Positions 26,627 to 36,067 are shown, counted from the first letter of the stretch. The stretch: DNA of 64,000 nucleotides from Cognatishimia sp. F0-27 (GCF_020667845.1 NZ_JAFMPQ010000003.1:1-64000), one strand, 5' to 3'. Numbers and translations: made by a program. The notes: generated by a model not told the origin, from the sequence alone.

Positions 26627-26668
26627 TTGATGTCAATCAATGTTCACATGCGGCACGGCGCATATAAG
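26627..26668 (+). promoter_or_regulatory. FNR-activated promoter of the permease operon
   Basis: TTGATGTCAATCAA (26627-26640) is a perfect match to the FNR/FnrL consensus. The -10 element TATAAG (26663-26668) follows after 22 bases. The predicted start point, about 26675, puts the box centre at -41.5, the textbook position for FNR activation. Confidence 0.8.
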
Positions 26669-26674
26669 AGACCC

Positions 26675-26971
26675 ATGCCAGTATGTCTGACCTGCAACCG
26701 TGATCCGATCCGGCCCGTTTTGACGCGGAAGGGACACGCGCGTCCGGCGTCGCTGCGCGCAGGGTGGGTCTGGGGGGATGGGGACACGTCATGGGCGTTG
26801 GAGCCGGATGGCGCGAGACAGACCTTGATGCGCGGGGCGGCCCGCATGTCTGAGCGAGGGGAAGCGCGTGTAACACGCGAGTGGCAAAACCCGATGCTTG
26901 CGCCATACCTGGCCGGAGCAATCGGCGCGATTTTTGGCGCGCCCTACAAAACCGAAAGTGTCGTCGCATGA
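26675..26971 (+). CDS. possible small leading ORF of the permease operon
   Basis: A 98-residue frame whose ATG coincides with the predicted transcription start, so it would be leaderless or start at an internal ATG such as 26846. It contains one CxxC (CLTCNRD) and ends with a TGA overlapping the permease ATG (ATGA), which argues for translational coupling. The sequence matches no family I know and its composition is not clearly protein-like. It may equally be a long 5' leader. Confidence 0.3.
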   Translation: MPVCLTCNRDPIRPVLTRKGHARPASLRAGWVWGDGDTSWALEPDGARQTLMRGAARMSERGEARVTREWQNPMLAPYLAGAIGAIFGAPYKTESVVA

Positions 26972-28026
26972 CCGCGGACAGCCATCACCCGCACCCCCCG
27001 AAGCGCCTTCCGGATTGGGCATGGCTGGCCGGTGTGCCCGTGGCGGCGGCGCTTTGGTGGTTGCTTTACTCGCAGTTGATCCCGTTCTCGGAATGGGCAA
27101 CGGCGCAGATCCCCGTCGCGCGGGACAGCCACGCCGGTGAGGCCATTGCCTTTTTCATCTACGACGTGCCCAAGGTGCTGCTTTTGCTGAGCGGGATCGT
27201 CTTTGTCACGGGCGTGCTGCGCAGCTGGTTCAGCCCGGAAAAGACCCGCGCGATCCTCGCGGGCAAACACCAGATCTGGGGGTATCCGTTGGCCGCCGCC
27301 CTTGGCGTGCTGACGCCGTTTTGTTCCTGCTCGTCGGTGCCGCTTTTCATCGGCTTCGTTTCGGCGGGCATCCCGCTGGGCGTGACCTTCTCCTTCCTGA
27401 TCGCAGGGCCGATGGTGGGGCCTGTGGGGCTTGGGCTGCTCTACGGGCTTGTCGGGTGGAAGATCGCCACGATCTACCTTGTGTTCGGCTTTGCCATCGC
27501 CACGGTCGCGGGTGTCGTTCTGGGTCGGATGGGGCTGGAACGGTATCTTCAGGACTGGGTGCGCGCGCTGAACGCGGGTCCTGCGGGCGATCTGCCTGAG
27601 GAGCGGCTGACGCTGGTGGACCGGCTCAGGATCGGTGTCGATCAGCTGCGCGAGATCCTCGGCAAGGTTTGGGTCTGGGTGCTGATCGGGATCGGTATTG
27701 GCGCGGTGATCCACGGCTATGTGCCGGAGGCGATGATGGTGCGGATCATGGGCGGCGAGGCCTGGTGGTCCGTGCCCGCCGCGGTGGCGGTGGGCGTGCC
27801 GATGTACACAAATGCCGCCGGGGTCATCCCGATTGTCGAAGCGCTTTTGGGCAAGGGCGCGGCTCTCGGCACGACATTGGCCTTCATGATGTCGGTGATC
27901 GCGCTGTCGCTGCCAGAGGTCATCATCCTCAAGCAGGTTCTGACCCTTCGGCTGATCGCGATCTTTCTCGCGGTGGTCGCCAGCGGGATCCTTGCAACCG
28001 GCTATCTGTTCAATGCGCTTCTGTGA
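26968..28026 (+). CDS. permease of the ArsP_1/DUF318 (YraQ-like) family
   Basis: 352 residues with about eight to ten membrane helices. The family hallmark LTPFCSCSSVPLFIGFVSAGIPLG (near residue 115) and the related second-half motif VGVPMYTNAAGVIPIVEALL are present. Relatives include the ArsP methylarsenite exporter and YraQ-type permeases, commonly encoded beside a small thioredoxin-like protein, as here. A longer GTG start at 26881 is open, but the ATG at 26968 is favoured by the family's N-terminus. It lies behind an FNR-type promoter, so expression is likely highest at low oxygen. Substrate unknown. Confidence 0.88.
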   Translation: MTADSHHPHPPKRLPDWAWLAGVPVAAALWWLLYSQLIPFSEWATAQIPVARDSHAGEAIAFFIYDVPKVLLLLSGIVFVTGVLRSWFSPEKTRAILAGKHQIWGYPLAAALGVLTPFCSCSSVPLFIGFVSAGIPLGVTFSFLIAGPMVGPVGLGLLYGLVGWKIATIYLVFGFAIATVAGVVLGRMGLERYLQDWVRALNAGPAGDLPEERLTLVDRLRIGVDQLREILGKVWVWVLIGIGIGAVIHGYVPEAMMVRIMGGEAWWSVPAAVAVGVPMYTNAAGVIPIVEALLGKGAALGTTLAFMMSVIALSLPEVIILKQVLTLRLIAIFLAVVASGILATGYLFNALL

Positions 28027-28038
28027 AAGGACTCTTCC

Positions 28039-28275
28039 ATGAAATCAATCAAGGTCTACGGCCCCGGCTGCGCGCGCTGCGAAACGACAAAAGACATGGT
28101 CAGGCAGGCCGCGTCTCGGCTCGGTATCGATGTCGCGGTCGAAAAGGTCACCGATCTCAAGGCCATCGCCATGGCGGGGGTGATGTCCACGCCGGGCCTT
28201 TCGATCGACGGCAGGCTTGTCCATGCCGGTGGCCTGCCGGATGCGGACAAGCTCGAAACCTGGCTGCGCGCATGA
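28039..28275 (+). CDS. small thioredoxin-like redox protein
   Basis: 78 residues of the 'small redox-active disulfide protein 2' type (thioredoxin_3 fold). MKSIKVYGPGCARCETTKDM carries the CxxC, and VMSTPGLSIDGRLVHAG supplies the cis-Pro segment. It starts 13 bases after the permease stop. Such proteins regularly accompany ArsP_1/DUF318 permeases and may reduce or carry the transported substrate. It is cytoplasmic, as no signal peptide is seen. Its stop overlaps the start of the MBL gene. Confidence 0.88.
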   Translation: MKSIKVYGPGCARCETTKDMVRQAASRLGIDVAVEKVTDLKAIAMAGVMSTPGLSIDGRLVHAGGLPDADKLETWLRA

Positions 28276-29183
28276 TCCGCGCCATTCTCTTTGCCGCGAT
28301 CATGAGCGCACCGAACCTCGCTGTGGCGGATGGTCTCGACGTGATGCCGGTGACGGAGGGCGTCTGGGCCATTGTCGGTGAGAAAGCGCAGCGCAGCCCC
28401 GAGAACCGCGCGAACAACGCGACCTTTGGCCTTGTGATCACGGATGCGGGCGCGGTTCTGATCGATCCGGGCGGCTCGTGGGAGGGGGCCCGGGCGCTGC
28501 ACGACGCCATCCGCGGTGTCACGGAACTGCCCGTGACCCATGTTCTCAACACAGGCGGACAGGATCACCGCTGGCTTGGGAATGGCTACTGGCAGGCGCA
28601 GGGCGCGACGGTGATTGCCTCCGAGGCGGCGGTGACCGACCAGCAGGATCGCGCGTCGATGCAAATGACCATGCTTGCTCAACTCATCGGCGACGCATTG
28701 GAGGGCACGGCCCCCAGCGTCGCAGACGTGACGTTCCGCGATGCCCACAGCCTCGATGTCGGGGGCCTTCGCTTCGAGATCGTCCATCCCGGGCCTGCCC
28801 ATACACCGGGTGACAGCTTTGTCTGGGTGCCGGCGCGGGACACCGTCTTCACCGGAGACATCGTCTATGTCGAGCGCATTCTTGGTGTGGGCGAACAAAG
28901 CTCCATCACGCACTGGCCGGACGCCTATCTTGCCGTGGAGGCAACCGGGGCGGCGCATGTCGTGCCGGGCCATGGCGGCCCGACAACGATGGCGCATGCC
29001 CGCGCGGACACGTTCGATTACCTGATGCACCTACGCGCACAGATCGGCGCCTTGCTGGACAGCGGCGGAGACATCATTGCGGCGCCGCAGATCGACCAGT
29101 CCGCTTTCGCGCGGCTGGAGCAGTTCGAAGCGTTGGCCGGTCGGAATGCGCAGACGGCGTTCCAGCAGATGGAATGGGAATGA
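28272..29183 (+). CDS. periplasmic MBL-fold protein with altered metal site
   Basis: 303 residues with a signal peptide (MIRAILFAAIMSAPNLAVA). It resembles SoxH-like and quinoprotein-relay metallohydrolases of the metallo-beta-lactamase fold. LIDPGGSWEG, HPGPAHTPGD, FTGDIVYVER and VPGHGGP are the standard metal-site strands. The first motif, normally HxHxDH, reads NTGGQDHRW, so two of its three His are missing. It may bind a single metal or act without hydrolysis. It is coupled to the thioredoxin gene (ATGA) and shares the FNR promoter. Confidence 0.82.
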   Translation: MIRAILFAAIMSAPNLAVADGLDVMPVTEGVWAIVGEKAQRSPENRANNATFGLVITDAGAVLIDPGGSWEGARALHDAIRGVTELPVTHVLNTGGQDHRWLGNGYWQAQGATVIASEAAVTDQQDRASMQMTMLAQLIGDALEGTAPSVADVTFRDAHSLDVGGLRFEIVHPGPAHTPGDSFVWVPARDTVFTGDIVYVERILGVGEQSSITHWPDAYLAVEATGAAHVVPGHGGPTTMAHARADTFDYLMHLRAQIGALLDSGGDIIAAPQIDQSAFARLEQFEALAGRNAQTAFQQMEWE

Positions 29184-30024
29184 GCCTTGGATCGTGCGGG
29201 CCCTGACCACGGAGGGCGCCTTCTGTCCGATGGGCTTCGTCTGTCTCCTGGGCCATGTTCAATGCTGCGATGGCGCTCTCTTTGGGTGTGGGGCTCTCGT
29301 GGGGGCTGTTGCCGGCGTTGCCTCCTCCGGATGACCGGCGCGCCAGCGCTTGCCGGTTACAAGAAGCGGATCCTCTGATCTCTGCGCCTCTGGGGCGGTG
29401 CGGTGCTGCGGATCGGCGCGCATCCGGCGCTTGCGGCATCTCCGATGGCGCAGCATCTGTTCGACGCTGCTTTCGTTTTTCACGCCGTGAAGGCCCCCGC
29501 GGTATTGTCGGTTGGGGGGACGGCCACGAACCCTTGGGCCGCAACTCATTTGCCGCGCGGCCGCGGCTCTTGCATGCGCTGCGAACGCCCCGGCTGCCGT
29601 CAAAACATGCGCCCTTGTCTCCGATGCCTTTGCCCCCCGCGACAAGGACGACGCGCAGCAAAACGCGAATCGGCGCCGACGATCCGACGTTTTGCAGCCA
29701 TCGTCAGGGCCGTGACTTGCGGGTCCGAAAGGCTTGGTCCTAGCCGCACCGGGGGATGCCGTGCCGAAACGGGCGCTCCCGCATGGCGCGTGGACCATGC
29801 GGTTGGGATTTCGCAGGGCACTGTTTTCAACGTGTTGCAGCGAAGCGCAGCCGTGCGTTCATCGCTCCGTTGGCGCCGCCGCGCCTTTCGGTCTTTTCAA
29901 GCTGTCAGGCGGGCAGGGCGCGGAGCACCCGGGATACCGGGTCAGTCCCGCCCTGTTGGCGAGGCTCACCCAATGCGTCGGAGCTCTCCGAGAAGCGACC
30001 CTTTCCGTCGACCGCAACGATGGC
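29184..30024. other. gene-free stretch
   Basis: 840 bases of GC-rich DNA with several long open frames on both strands. None has a plausible start, family resemblance or normal protein composition. Nothing is supported here. Confidence 0.45.
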
Positions 30025-30384
30025 TTATTCGATGCACCGGAAGATCAGGGCGCCGGTATCGTCGAGGATTTCGAGGCAGCCGAGCGTGGGAAGTATGGCA
30101 GAGCAGCTGCGACTTTGTGCAAGGCAGAGACCGGCGCAGTCCGAAGAGCGGCCACAGGATTGCCCGGCGTCGGGCGCAGGCACAAAGCAGATTTCATTGC
30201 CCAGAAGACCCGCGACGGCGAGCTCTCCGCCCTTGCTCTGGCACGCGTCCTGCGCTGACAACGGGGAGTCCACTGCCGGGGCAGGGATGGTGCCCGTGTT
30301 GTCGGCAGCGGGCGGCGTGTCCTCGGCGGGAAGGCAGGCCGCAAGACCGATTAGCAGCACTCCGAGAGACAGTTTCGTCCACAT
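30025..30384 (-). CDS. cysteine-rich small lipoprotein
   Basis: 119 residues beginning MWTKLSLGVLLIGLAAC, a lipoprotein signal with lipobox LAAC. The mature part, after a Pro/Ala linker, has eight further Cys (DAC, EIC, QSC, SDC, GLC, RSC, LGC, FRC). They probably form four disulfides in the periplasm or outer membrane. AGGATCAAAAG precedes the ATG. No family is recognised. It is divergent from the giant protease-RTX gene. Confidence 0.72.
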   Translation of the reverse strand: MWTKLSLGVLLIGLAACLPAEDTPPAADNTGTIPAPAVDSPLSAQDACQSKGGELAVAGLLGNEICFVPAPDAGQSCGRSSDCAGLCLAQSRSCSAILPTLGCLEILDDTGALIFRCIE

Positions 30385-30566
30385 CTTTTGATCCTGAGTG
30401 AGCACATCGAATGCGATCACCATGCGCCAGAACCGCGTGAAAATCCACGGCATATTCTGGTCAAGCCCGCTCGGGCACCTGCGCGCCACCTGCGACCAAT
30501 CGGCAGGATCACGCAGATTCTTGTTGGAGATTGGGCCTAAATGCGCGATAAATATATAAAAAAATG

Positions 30567-30583
30567 AATGTAATCGATACATT
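30567..30583. promoter_or_regulatory. inverted repeat before the protease-RTX gene
   Basis: AATGTA and TACATT flank ATCGA, giving 6-bp perfect arms 18 bases before the ATG at 30601. It sits in an unusually AT-rich patch (AATATATAAAAAAATG) and could be a regulator site over the promoter. Confidence 0.4.
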
Positions 30584-30600
30584 ATTTATGGGGGGCCAAG

Positions 30601-33600
30601 ATGCCGGACGACTTTTCTCAGGACATAACAACCACTGGCGTGATCGTGCCGGGCACCTCAACGACCGGAGAAATCGAGGACTTCGGGGATCAGGACTGGT
30701 TCGCCGCGCGATTGCAGGGTGGCGTGTCCTACGACATTTCCCTCGAAGGGCAGCCCACGGATGCGGGCACGTTGCCGGACACGGTTCTGGAGGGTGTTTA
30801 TGGCCCCGACGGCTTCTTTATCCCGAACACGACCAACGATGATGGCGGCGAGGGCTTCAACAGCTTCTTGACGTTCACACCGGACGCGACCGGAACCTAT
30901 TTCATCGCGGCGGGCGGGTTCGCCTTGAACACGGGGACCTATACCGTGTCGCTGAGCAACCCGGATGTCTCGGATGATTTCACCGAAGCGCCCTCTGGCG
31001 CGGGACAGGTTGCCGTCAATGGAAGCGCGCAAGGGGTTATCGATTTCGAGCAGGATCAGGACTGGTTCGCGGTCAGCGTTGTTGCGGGGGCGACCTACCG
31101 GATCGATCTGGAGGGCTCCGAGACAACGGCCAACACGCTTGTCGATCCACTGATCAACGGGATTTTCGATGCGGCAGGCACCGAATTGCCGGATACCCGC
31201 AATGACGACGGTGGCACGGGGTTCAATTCGCGGCTTGAATTCACGGCGAGCGTAACCGGCACGGTCTATGTTGCCGCCGGCTCCTTTGGCGCGGGCATGG
31301 GCAGCTACCGGATCAGCGTGGCCGATCTCGGGTCGACCGATGATTTCGCCAGCGATGTGTCGACCGCAGGGGCTGTGACCCCGGCAAGCCCGGCTATGGG
31401 CACCATCGAGGAGGCGGGCGATCAGGACTGGTTCGAACTCGCCGTGCAGGCCGGGCGCACCTACGTCATCGATCTTGAGGGCGCCGCAACGAATGGCGGC
31501 ACCTTGCCGGACCCGTATATTCGCGGCGTGTTTGACGCGGCGGGCGCGGAAATTCCCGGCAATGTCAACGATGATGGTGGCGAAGGGCTGAACAGCCAGG
31601 TTTCATTCACGGCTTCTTCGAGCGGGTCGGTCTTTGTTTCTGCCGGCAGCTTCGGCGCTGCAACCGGCACCTACACGCTCTCCGTAAGCGATCAGGGCGA
31701 GACGGATGACTTTCCCGAAGATCGAGCCACTTCGGGCCGGGTTGCGCCGGGGGGATCGGCGCAAGGCGAAATCGAAGACGCTTCGGATGTTGACTGGTTC
31801 GCGATCGACCTTGTGGCAGGCACGTCCTACACCGTCTCGCTGGAAGGCAGCGCCACCTCACAGGGCACGCTCGATGATCCTTTCCTGCGCGGCCTGTTTG
31901 CGGCGGATGGATCGGAAACAGGCGCTGTCATTGATGACGACAGCGGTGAAGGGCGCAACAGCGAGGTCACGTTCGTCGCGGGCGGGACCGGCACGTTCTA
32001 TATCGCGGCCGGCGCCTATGGCAGCGCGACCGGGACCTACACGCTGTCGGTTGTCGATAATGGCGGTGCGGACGATTTCGCGGGCGACACCTCCAGCAAC
32101 GGGATGATCCCGGACAATGGCGTGGTCACGGGCGAGATCGAGACCGCGGGCGACGAGGATTGGTTCGCGTTCACCGCGCGGGCAGGCGGGGTCTACGAAA
32201 TCTCGTTGCAGGGCAGCTTCTCCGGCGCGGGAAGCCTCAGCGACCCGGTTCTGAACGGCGTCTATGACGCCAGCGGCACCTTGTTGCCGGCCAGCGGCGA
32301 CGACGATTCCGCCGGTGGGCTGGAAAGCTTTGTCGAGCTGACCATCCCGACCGCAGGGACCTATTTCATCAGCGCCGGGGCCTTTGCCACCGATACCGGG
32401 ACCTACACGCTTGTGGTGGAGGAAAGCGGATCGTCTGACGATTTCAGTGCCGATACCGCAACAACCGGCGCTGCGCGCGTAAACGGCACCGTTGTCGGGA
32501 ATATCGAGACCGCGGGAGACAATGACTGGTTCGAAGTGCCGCTTGCGGCGGGGCAGACCTATGTCATTGATCTCGAGGGCAACCCGACGGGCAGCGGGAC
32601 CTTGCCGGACCCGTTCCTTCGGGGCATCCACGACAGCACAGGCGCCCTTGTTGCCGGAACGGCAAATGACGATGCCGGTATCGGGGCAAACAGCCAAGTG
32701 ACCTTCTCGCCGACCAGTGGCGGGACATATTTCATCAATGCCGGCGCGTTCAGCACCAATACCGGCAGCTACACATTGCGCATCACGCAAGACACCACGG
32801 TCACGGATGATTTCAGCGCCAATACCGCCACAACAGGCGCGGTTGCGATCAACGCAAACACCACGGGCACCATAGAAGAGGCCGGCGATCAGGACTGGTT
32901 TGCCACCTCGGTTGTTGCCGGGCGGATCTACCGGATTGATCTGGAAGGCGCGGAGACATCGGGCGGCACGCTGCGCGATCCATATCTGCGCGGGGTTCAC
33001 GATGCATCGGGCGCGTTGATCCCGGGTGCCGTGGACGACGATGGCGGCCAAGGTCTCAACAGCCAATACACCTTCGAGGCCGGCACGAGCGGCACCATCT
33101 ATATCGCGGCGGGCGCGGCAGGCCCGAATACCGGCACCTACAAGGTGGCGATCACCGATCTTGGCGTCGAGGATGACTTCACCGCCACAGCGGGCACAAG
33201 CGGTCGTGTGGCCGTGGACGGGGCCGCGACGGGGAATATCGAAACAGTGGGCGATGAGGACTGGTTTGCCGTCTCCCTGACGGCGGGGACAACCTATGTC
33301 GTTGATCTTGAGGGCGCGCCGACGGCACAAGGCACGCTCGACGATCCGCTGTTCCGCGGGCTCTATGATTCCAGCGGCGCCCTGATTGCCGGAACCGGCG
33401 ATGACGATACCGGGCAGGGCGAAAACGCCCGTGTCCAGTTCGTCGCAAACAGCTCCGGAACACATTATCTCGGGGCCGCCGCCAATGGCAGCAGTACAGG
33501 CACCTACAAGATCAGCCTGTCAGAGCTCGCCCCGACCGCGCCAACCGATGACTATCCCCAGACGGTGGCGACGACGGCGCAGGTTGCGGTGAACGGATCA

Positions 33601-36021
33601 ACCACTGCGGCCATTGAAACCAGCGGAGACCAGGACTGGATCGCGGTGACGCTGACCGCCGGAACAACCTACACGATCGACGTGGAGGGGCAGCCCACCT
33701 CCGCCGGAAGTCTCTCTGATCCGTATCTGCGCGGCATGTTCGACAGCGCGGGCACGCAGATTCCCGGCGTGTTCGACGACGATTCCGGCCAGGGTCGCAA
33801 CAGCCGCATCGAGTTTACCGCGCCCACGAATGGACGGTATTTCATCGCTGCCGGGTCACATGGCGCGGGCACGGGCACCTACAAGGTTTCGCTGACCGAA
33901 CAGGCGGCACCACCGCCCGCACCGGGATCGGATTTCGACATCACGGTGAACTACACCGGCAATCCCGCCTATGCGTCGTTCTTCGAAACCGCGGCGGCGC
34001 GCTGGGAAACGATCATCACCGGCGACATCCCCGATTACTCCGACAACAGGCTCGGCGCGGTGGACGATCTGGTCATCTCTGCATCGGTTGTGGCCATTGA
34101 CGGGCCGGGCCGAACGCTCGGGCAGGCGGGGCCGAATTACTTGCGTGTGGATTCCTCCCTGCCGATCTCGGGCACCATGCAATTCGATCAGGACGATCTT
34201 CAGGGCATGGTCGACAAGGGCATCCTGCAGGACGTGATCCTGCATGAGATGGGACACGTTCTGGGGATCGGCACCTTGTGGAGCAGGCTCAATCTGGTGA
34301 ACGGGTTCTCCTATGTCGGATCGAACGCGGTCTCCGAGTATAGCGCCCTCATCACCGGAACGGCCACGGCGGTTCCGGTGGAGGAGGATGGCGGCCCCGG
34401 CACGGCGGGCGGCCATTGGGATGAAGACCTCTTTGACCGGGAGTTGATGACCGGGATCTCCGAGAACAGCCCGCCCATGCCGCTCAGCCGCATGACCATC
34501 GGGTCGCTGGAGGACATGGGCTATCAGGTGAACTACACCGCTGCCGATCCGTATAGCCTCCCGTCCGGGGTCGGGGCGCTTCTCGCGGATAACAGCGCAA
34601 GCCTTGTGGATGATGCTGCCATCGCGGGCTCCGGGGCCGGCGAAGGGGTTGCGGACGGGTCTCTGGTGCTGTCCGCCATCGCGCCTTCGTCTGCCGACCT
34701 GATCTTTGTCAGCTTCGAAGAAAAGCCGATGGAGATTGCCCAGACCGCTCCGGTGCTGAAGCTGGACGGACCGGTGACCCAGTTTGACGAGTTCCGCTTT
34801 ACCTTCTTCGAGGACAGCACCGGCGACGACTACCTCGTGGAGGTGATCGGCACCTTCACCAAGAACGATCCGGCGACAGCGGGCGACGCAAAAGGGCTTG
34901 TGGAGACACTCTCGCTGTATGCCTACGGTCGGGTCGTGGCCACGTTTGATTATTCGAACAATCCCGTGGATGTCGAAGACCTGCTCAACGAGTGGCAGGG
35001 GCTTGATCTGACCGAGGACAATTACATCGAAAGCCGCGCACCCACGGCGGAGAACGACACGGTCGATGCCGGTAATGGCAATGACACCGTGATCGGGGCC
35101 GAAGGTGCGGACATGCTCTCTGGCGGGCAGGGCGCGGACCACCTCATGGGGGGGAACGGTGACGATACGTTGCTGGGCAGCAACGGTTTCGACAGTCTCG
35201 ATGCCGGCTCCGGCGACGACCTTCTGCAGGGCAATTTCGGCAATGACACGCTGCGCGCCGGAGAGGGCAATGACACCGTGGAAGGCGGGCTCGGCTTTGA
35301 CAGCATGGAAGGCGGCGATGGCGATGACTTCCTGCAGGCCCGCAACGGCTTCGACACGCTGGACGGTGGCGCGGGACAGGACACGCTGGAGGGCAACAAC
35401 GGCAACGATGTGCTGTCCGGCGGGGCGGATGCCGATACGCTTGAAGGCGGCCTCGGGTTCGACTCGCTGTCGGGCGGTGACGGGGACGACTTCCTGCGCG
35501 CCCGCGACGGGTTCGACACGCTGTTGGGGGGTGCCGGGAACGACACGCTTCAGGGCAACAGCGGGAACGACTCGATGCAAGGGGAGGTCGGCAATGACAG
35601 CCTCGAAGGGGGCATCGGCTCCGATACCATGAGCGGCGGTGCCGGCAATGACACGCTTCTTGCGGGCAACGGGTTTGATCTCGTGACGGGCAATGGCGGA
35701 AACGATGTTCTTGAAGGCAATGCCGGAAATGACACGCTGAACGGCAACCTCGGGAATGATACTCTTGGGGGCGGTCTTGGGGCCGATACCTTCCAGTTCA
35801 CCTCCGGCTCGGATGTGATCACCGATTTCCAGGGCATCGACAGGCTCGAGATCGCCGCGTCGCTGCTGTCGGAAGCGGTACCGGTGGCCAATGACCTGCG
35901 CGGGTATGCGTCTGTCGATGCGGCCGGGAACGTCGTGCTCGATTTCGGAGATGGCAACGCGCTGACATTCCTCGGGGTCGGCAATGTTGCGGTCCTGCTC
36001 GACGATGTGAGCTTTCTCTAG
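30601..36021 (+). CDS. giant secreted zinc metalloprotease with nine PPC-like repeats and RTX tail
   Basis: 1806 residues with no signal peptide. Residues ~1-1100 are nine ~120-residue repeats of the bacterial pre-peptidase (PPC) type, each with DDF..., IE..GDQDWFA, YxIDLEG and GTYxxS. Residues ~1115-1325 form a leishmanolysin-like metzincin: HEMGHVLGIGTLW (~1214) holds the zinc-binding His and catalytic Glu, a distal HWDEDLFDRELMTG follows, and SPPMPLSRM is a likely Met-turn region. Residues ~1330-1480 are an unassigned beta domain. RTX nonapeptides with a 54-residue super-repeat occupy ~1500-1735. The last ~75 residues are the shared C-terminal secretion block. It probably degrades extracellular protein. 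GGGGGG lies before the ATG, and a terminator follows directly. Confidence 0.92.
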   Translation: MPDDFSQDITTTGVIVPGTSTTGEIEDFGDQDWFAARLQGGVSYDISLEGQPTDAGTLPDTVLEGVYGPDGFFIPNTTNDDGGEGFNSFLTFTPDATGTYFIAAGGFALNTGTYTVSLSNPDVSDDFTEAPSGAGQVAVNGSAQGVIDFEQDQDWFAVSVVAGATYRIDLEGSETTANTLVDPLINGIFDAAGTELPDTRNDDGGTGFNSRLEFTASVTGTVYVAAGSFGAGMGSYRISVADLGSTDDFASDVSTAGAVTPASPAMGTIEEAGDQDWFELAVQAGRTYVIDLEGAATNGGTLPDPYIRGVFDAAGAEIPGNVNDDGGEGLNSQVSFTASSSGSVFVSAGSFGAATGTYTLSVSDQGETDDFPEDRATSGRVAPGGSAQGEIEDASDVDWFAIDLVAGTSYTVSLEGSATSQGTLDDPFLRGLFAADGSETGAVIDDDSGEGRNSEVTFVAGGTGTFYIAAGAYGSATGTYTLSVVDNGGADDFAGDTSSNGMIPDNGVVTGEIETAGDEDWFAFTARAGGVYEISLQGSFSGAGSLSDPVLNGVYDASGTLLPASGDDDSAGGLESFVELTIPTAGTYFISAGAFATDTGTYTLVVEESGSSDDFSADTATTGAARVNGTVVGNIETAGDNDWFEVPLAAGQTYVIDLEGNPTGSGTLPDPFLRGIHDSTGALVAGTANDDAGIGANSQVTFSPTSGGTYFINAGAFSTNTGSYTLRITQDTTVTDDFSANTATTGAVAINANTTGTIEEAGDQDWFATSVVAGRIYRIDLEGAETSGGTLRDPYLRGVHDASGALIPGAVDDDGGQGLNSQYTFEAGTSGTIYIAAGAAGPNTGTYKVAITDLGVEDDFTATAGTSGRVAVDGAATGNIETVGDEDWFAVSLTAGTTYVVDLEGAPTAQGTLDDPLFRGLYDSSGALIAGTGDDDTGQGENARVQFVANSSGTHYLGAAANGSSTGTYKISLSELAPTAPTDDYPQTVATTAQVAVNGSTTAAIETSGDQDWIAVTLTAGTTYTIDVEGQPTSAGSLSDPYLRGMFDSAGTQIPGVFDDDSGQGRNSRIEFTAPTNGRYFIAAGSHGAGTGTYKVSLTEQAAPPPAPGSDFDITVNYTGNPAYASFFETAAARWETIITGDIPDYSDNRLGAVDDLVISASVVAIDGPGRTLGQAGPNYLRVDSSLPISGTMQFDQDDLQGMVDKGILQDVILHEMGHVLGIGTLWSRLNLVNGFSYVGSNAVSEYSALITGTATAVPVEEDGGPGTAGGHWDEDLFDRELMTGISENSPPMPLSRMTIGSLEDMGYQVNYTAADPYSLPSGVGALLADNSASLVDDAAIAGSGAGEGVADGSLVLSAIAPSSADLIFVSFEEKPMEIAQTAPVLKLDGPVTQFDEFRFTFFEDSTGDDYLVEVIGTFTKNDPATAGDAKGLVETLSLYAYGRVVATFDYSNNPVDVEDLLNEWQGLDLTEDNYIESRAPTAENDTVDAGNGNDTVIGAEGADMLSGGQGADHLMGGNGDDTLLGSNGFDSLDAGSGDDLLQGNFGNDTLRAGEGNDTVEGGLGFDSMEGGDGDDFLQARNGFDTLDGGAGQDTLEGNNGNDVLSGGADADTLEGGLGFDSLSGGDGDDFLRARDGFDTLLGGAGNDTLQGNSGNDSMQGEVGNDSLEGGIGSDTMSGGAGNDTLLAGNGFDLVTGNGGNDVLEGNAGNDTLNGNLGNDTLGGGLGADTFQFTSGSDVITDFQGIDRLEIAASLLSEAVPVANDLRGYASVDAAGNVVLDFGDGNALTFLGVGNVAVLLDDVSFL
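35185..35790 (+). repeat. 162-bp super-repeat of six RTX nonapeptides
   Basis: Units begin GFDxL and end LQARN/LRARD/LLAGN, each six nonapeptides (54 residues) long; three full units and part of a fourth are present. The same unit occurs in the RTX genes at 19760-20200 and 52273-52440 and nearby. Confidence 0.7.
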
Positions 36022-36031
36022 GCACCCAAAA

Positions 36032-36067
36032 GCCCGGCGGCGTTTTTGCTCCGCCGGGCGGCGTTTT
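36032..36067 (+). terminator. intrinsic-type terminator of the protease-RTX gene
   Basis: GCCCGGCGG and CCGCCGGGC form a 9-bp perfect GC stem around a 10-base loop, 11 bases after the stop codon. GGCGTTTTGCTTG follows, a weak T-run. Confidence 0.7.

Noticed and set aside
29403-30401. 332-codon plus-strand frame
   Set aside because: Arg-rich nonsense composition, overlaps the lipoprotein gene that has a real lipobox and ribosome site.
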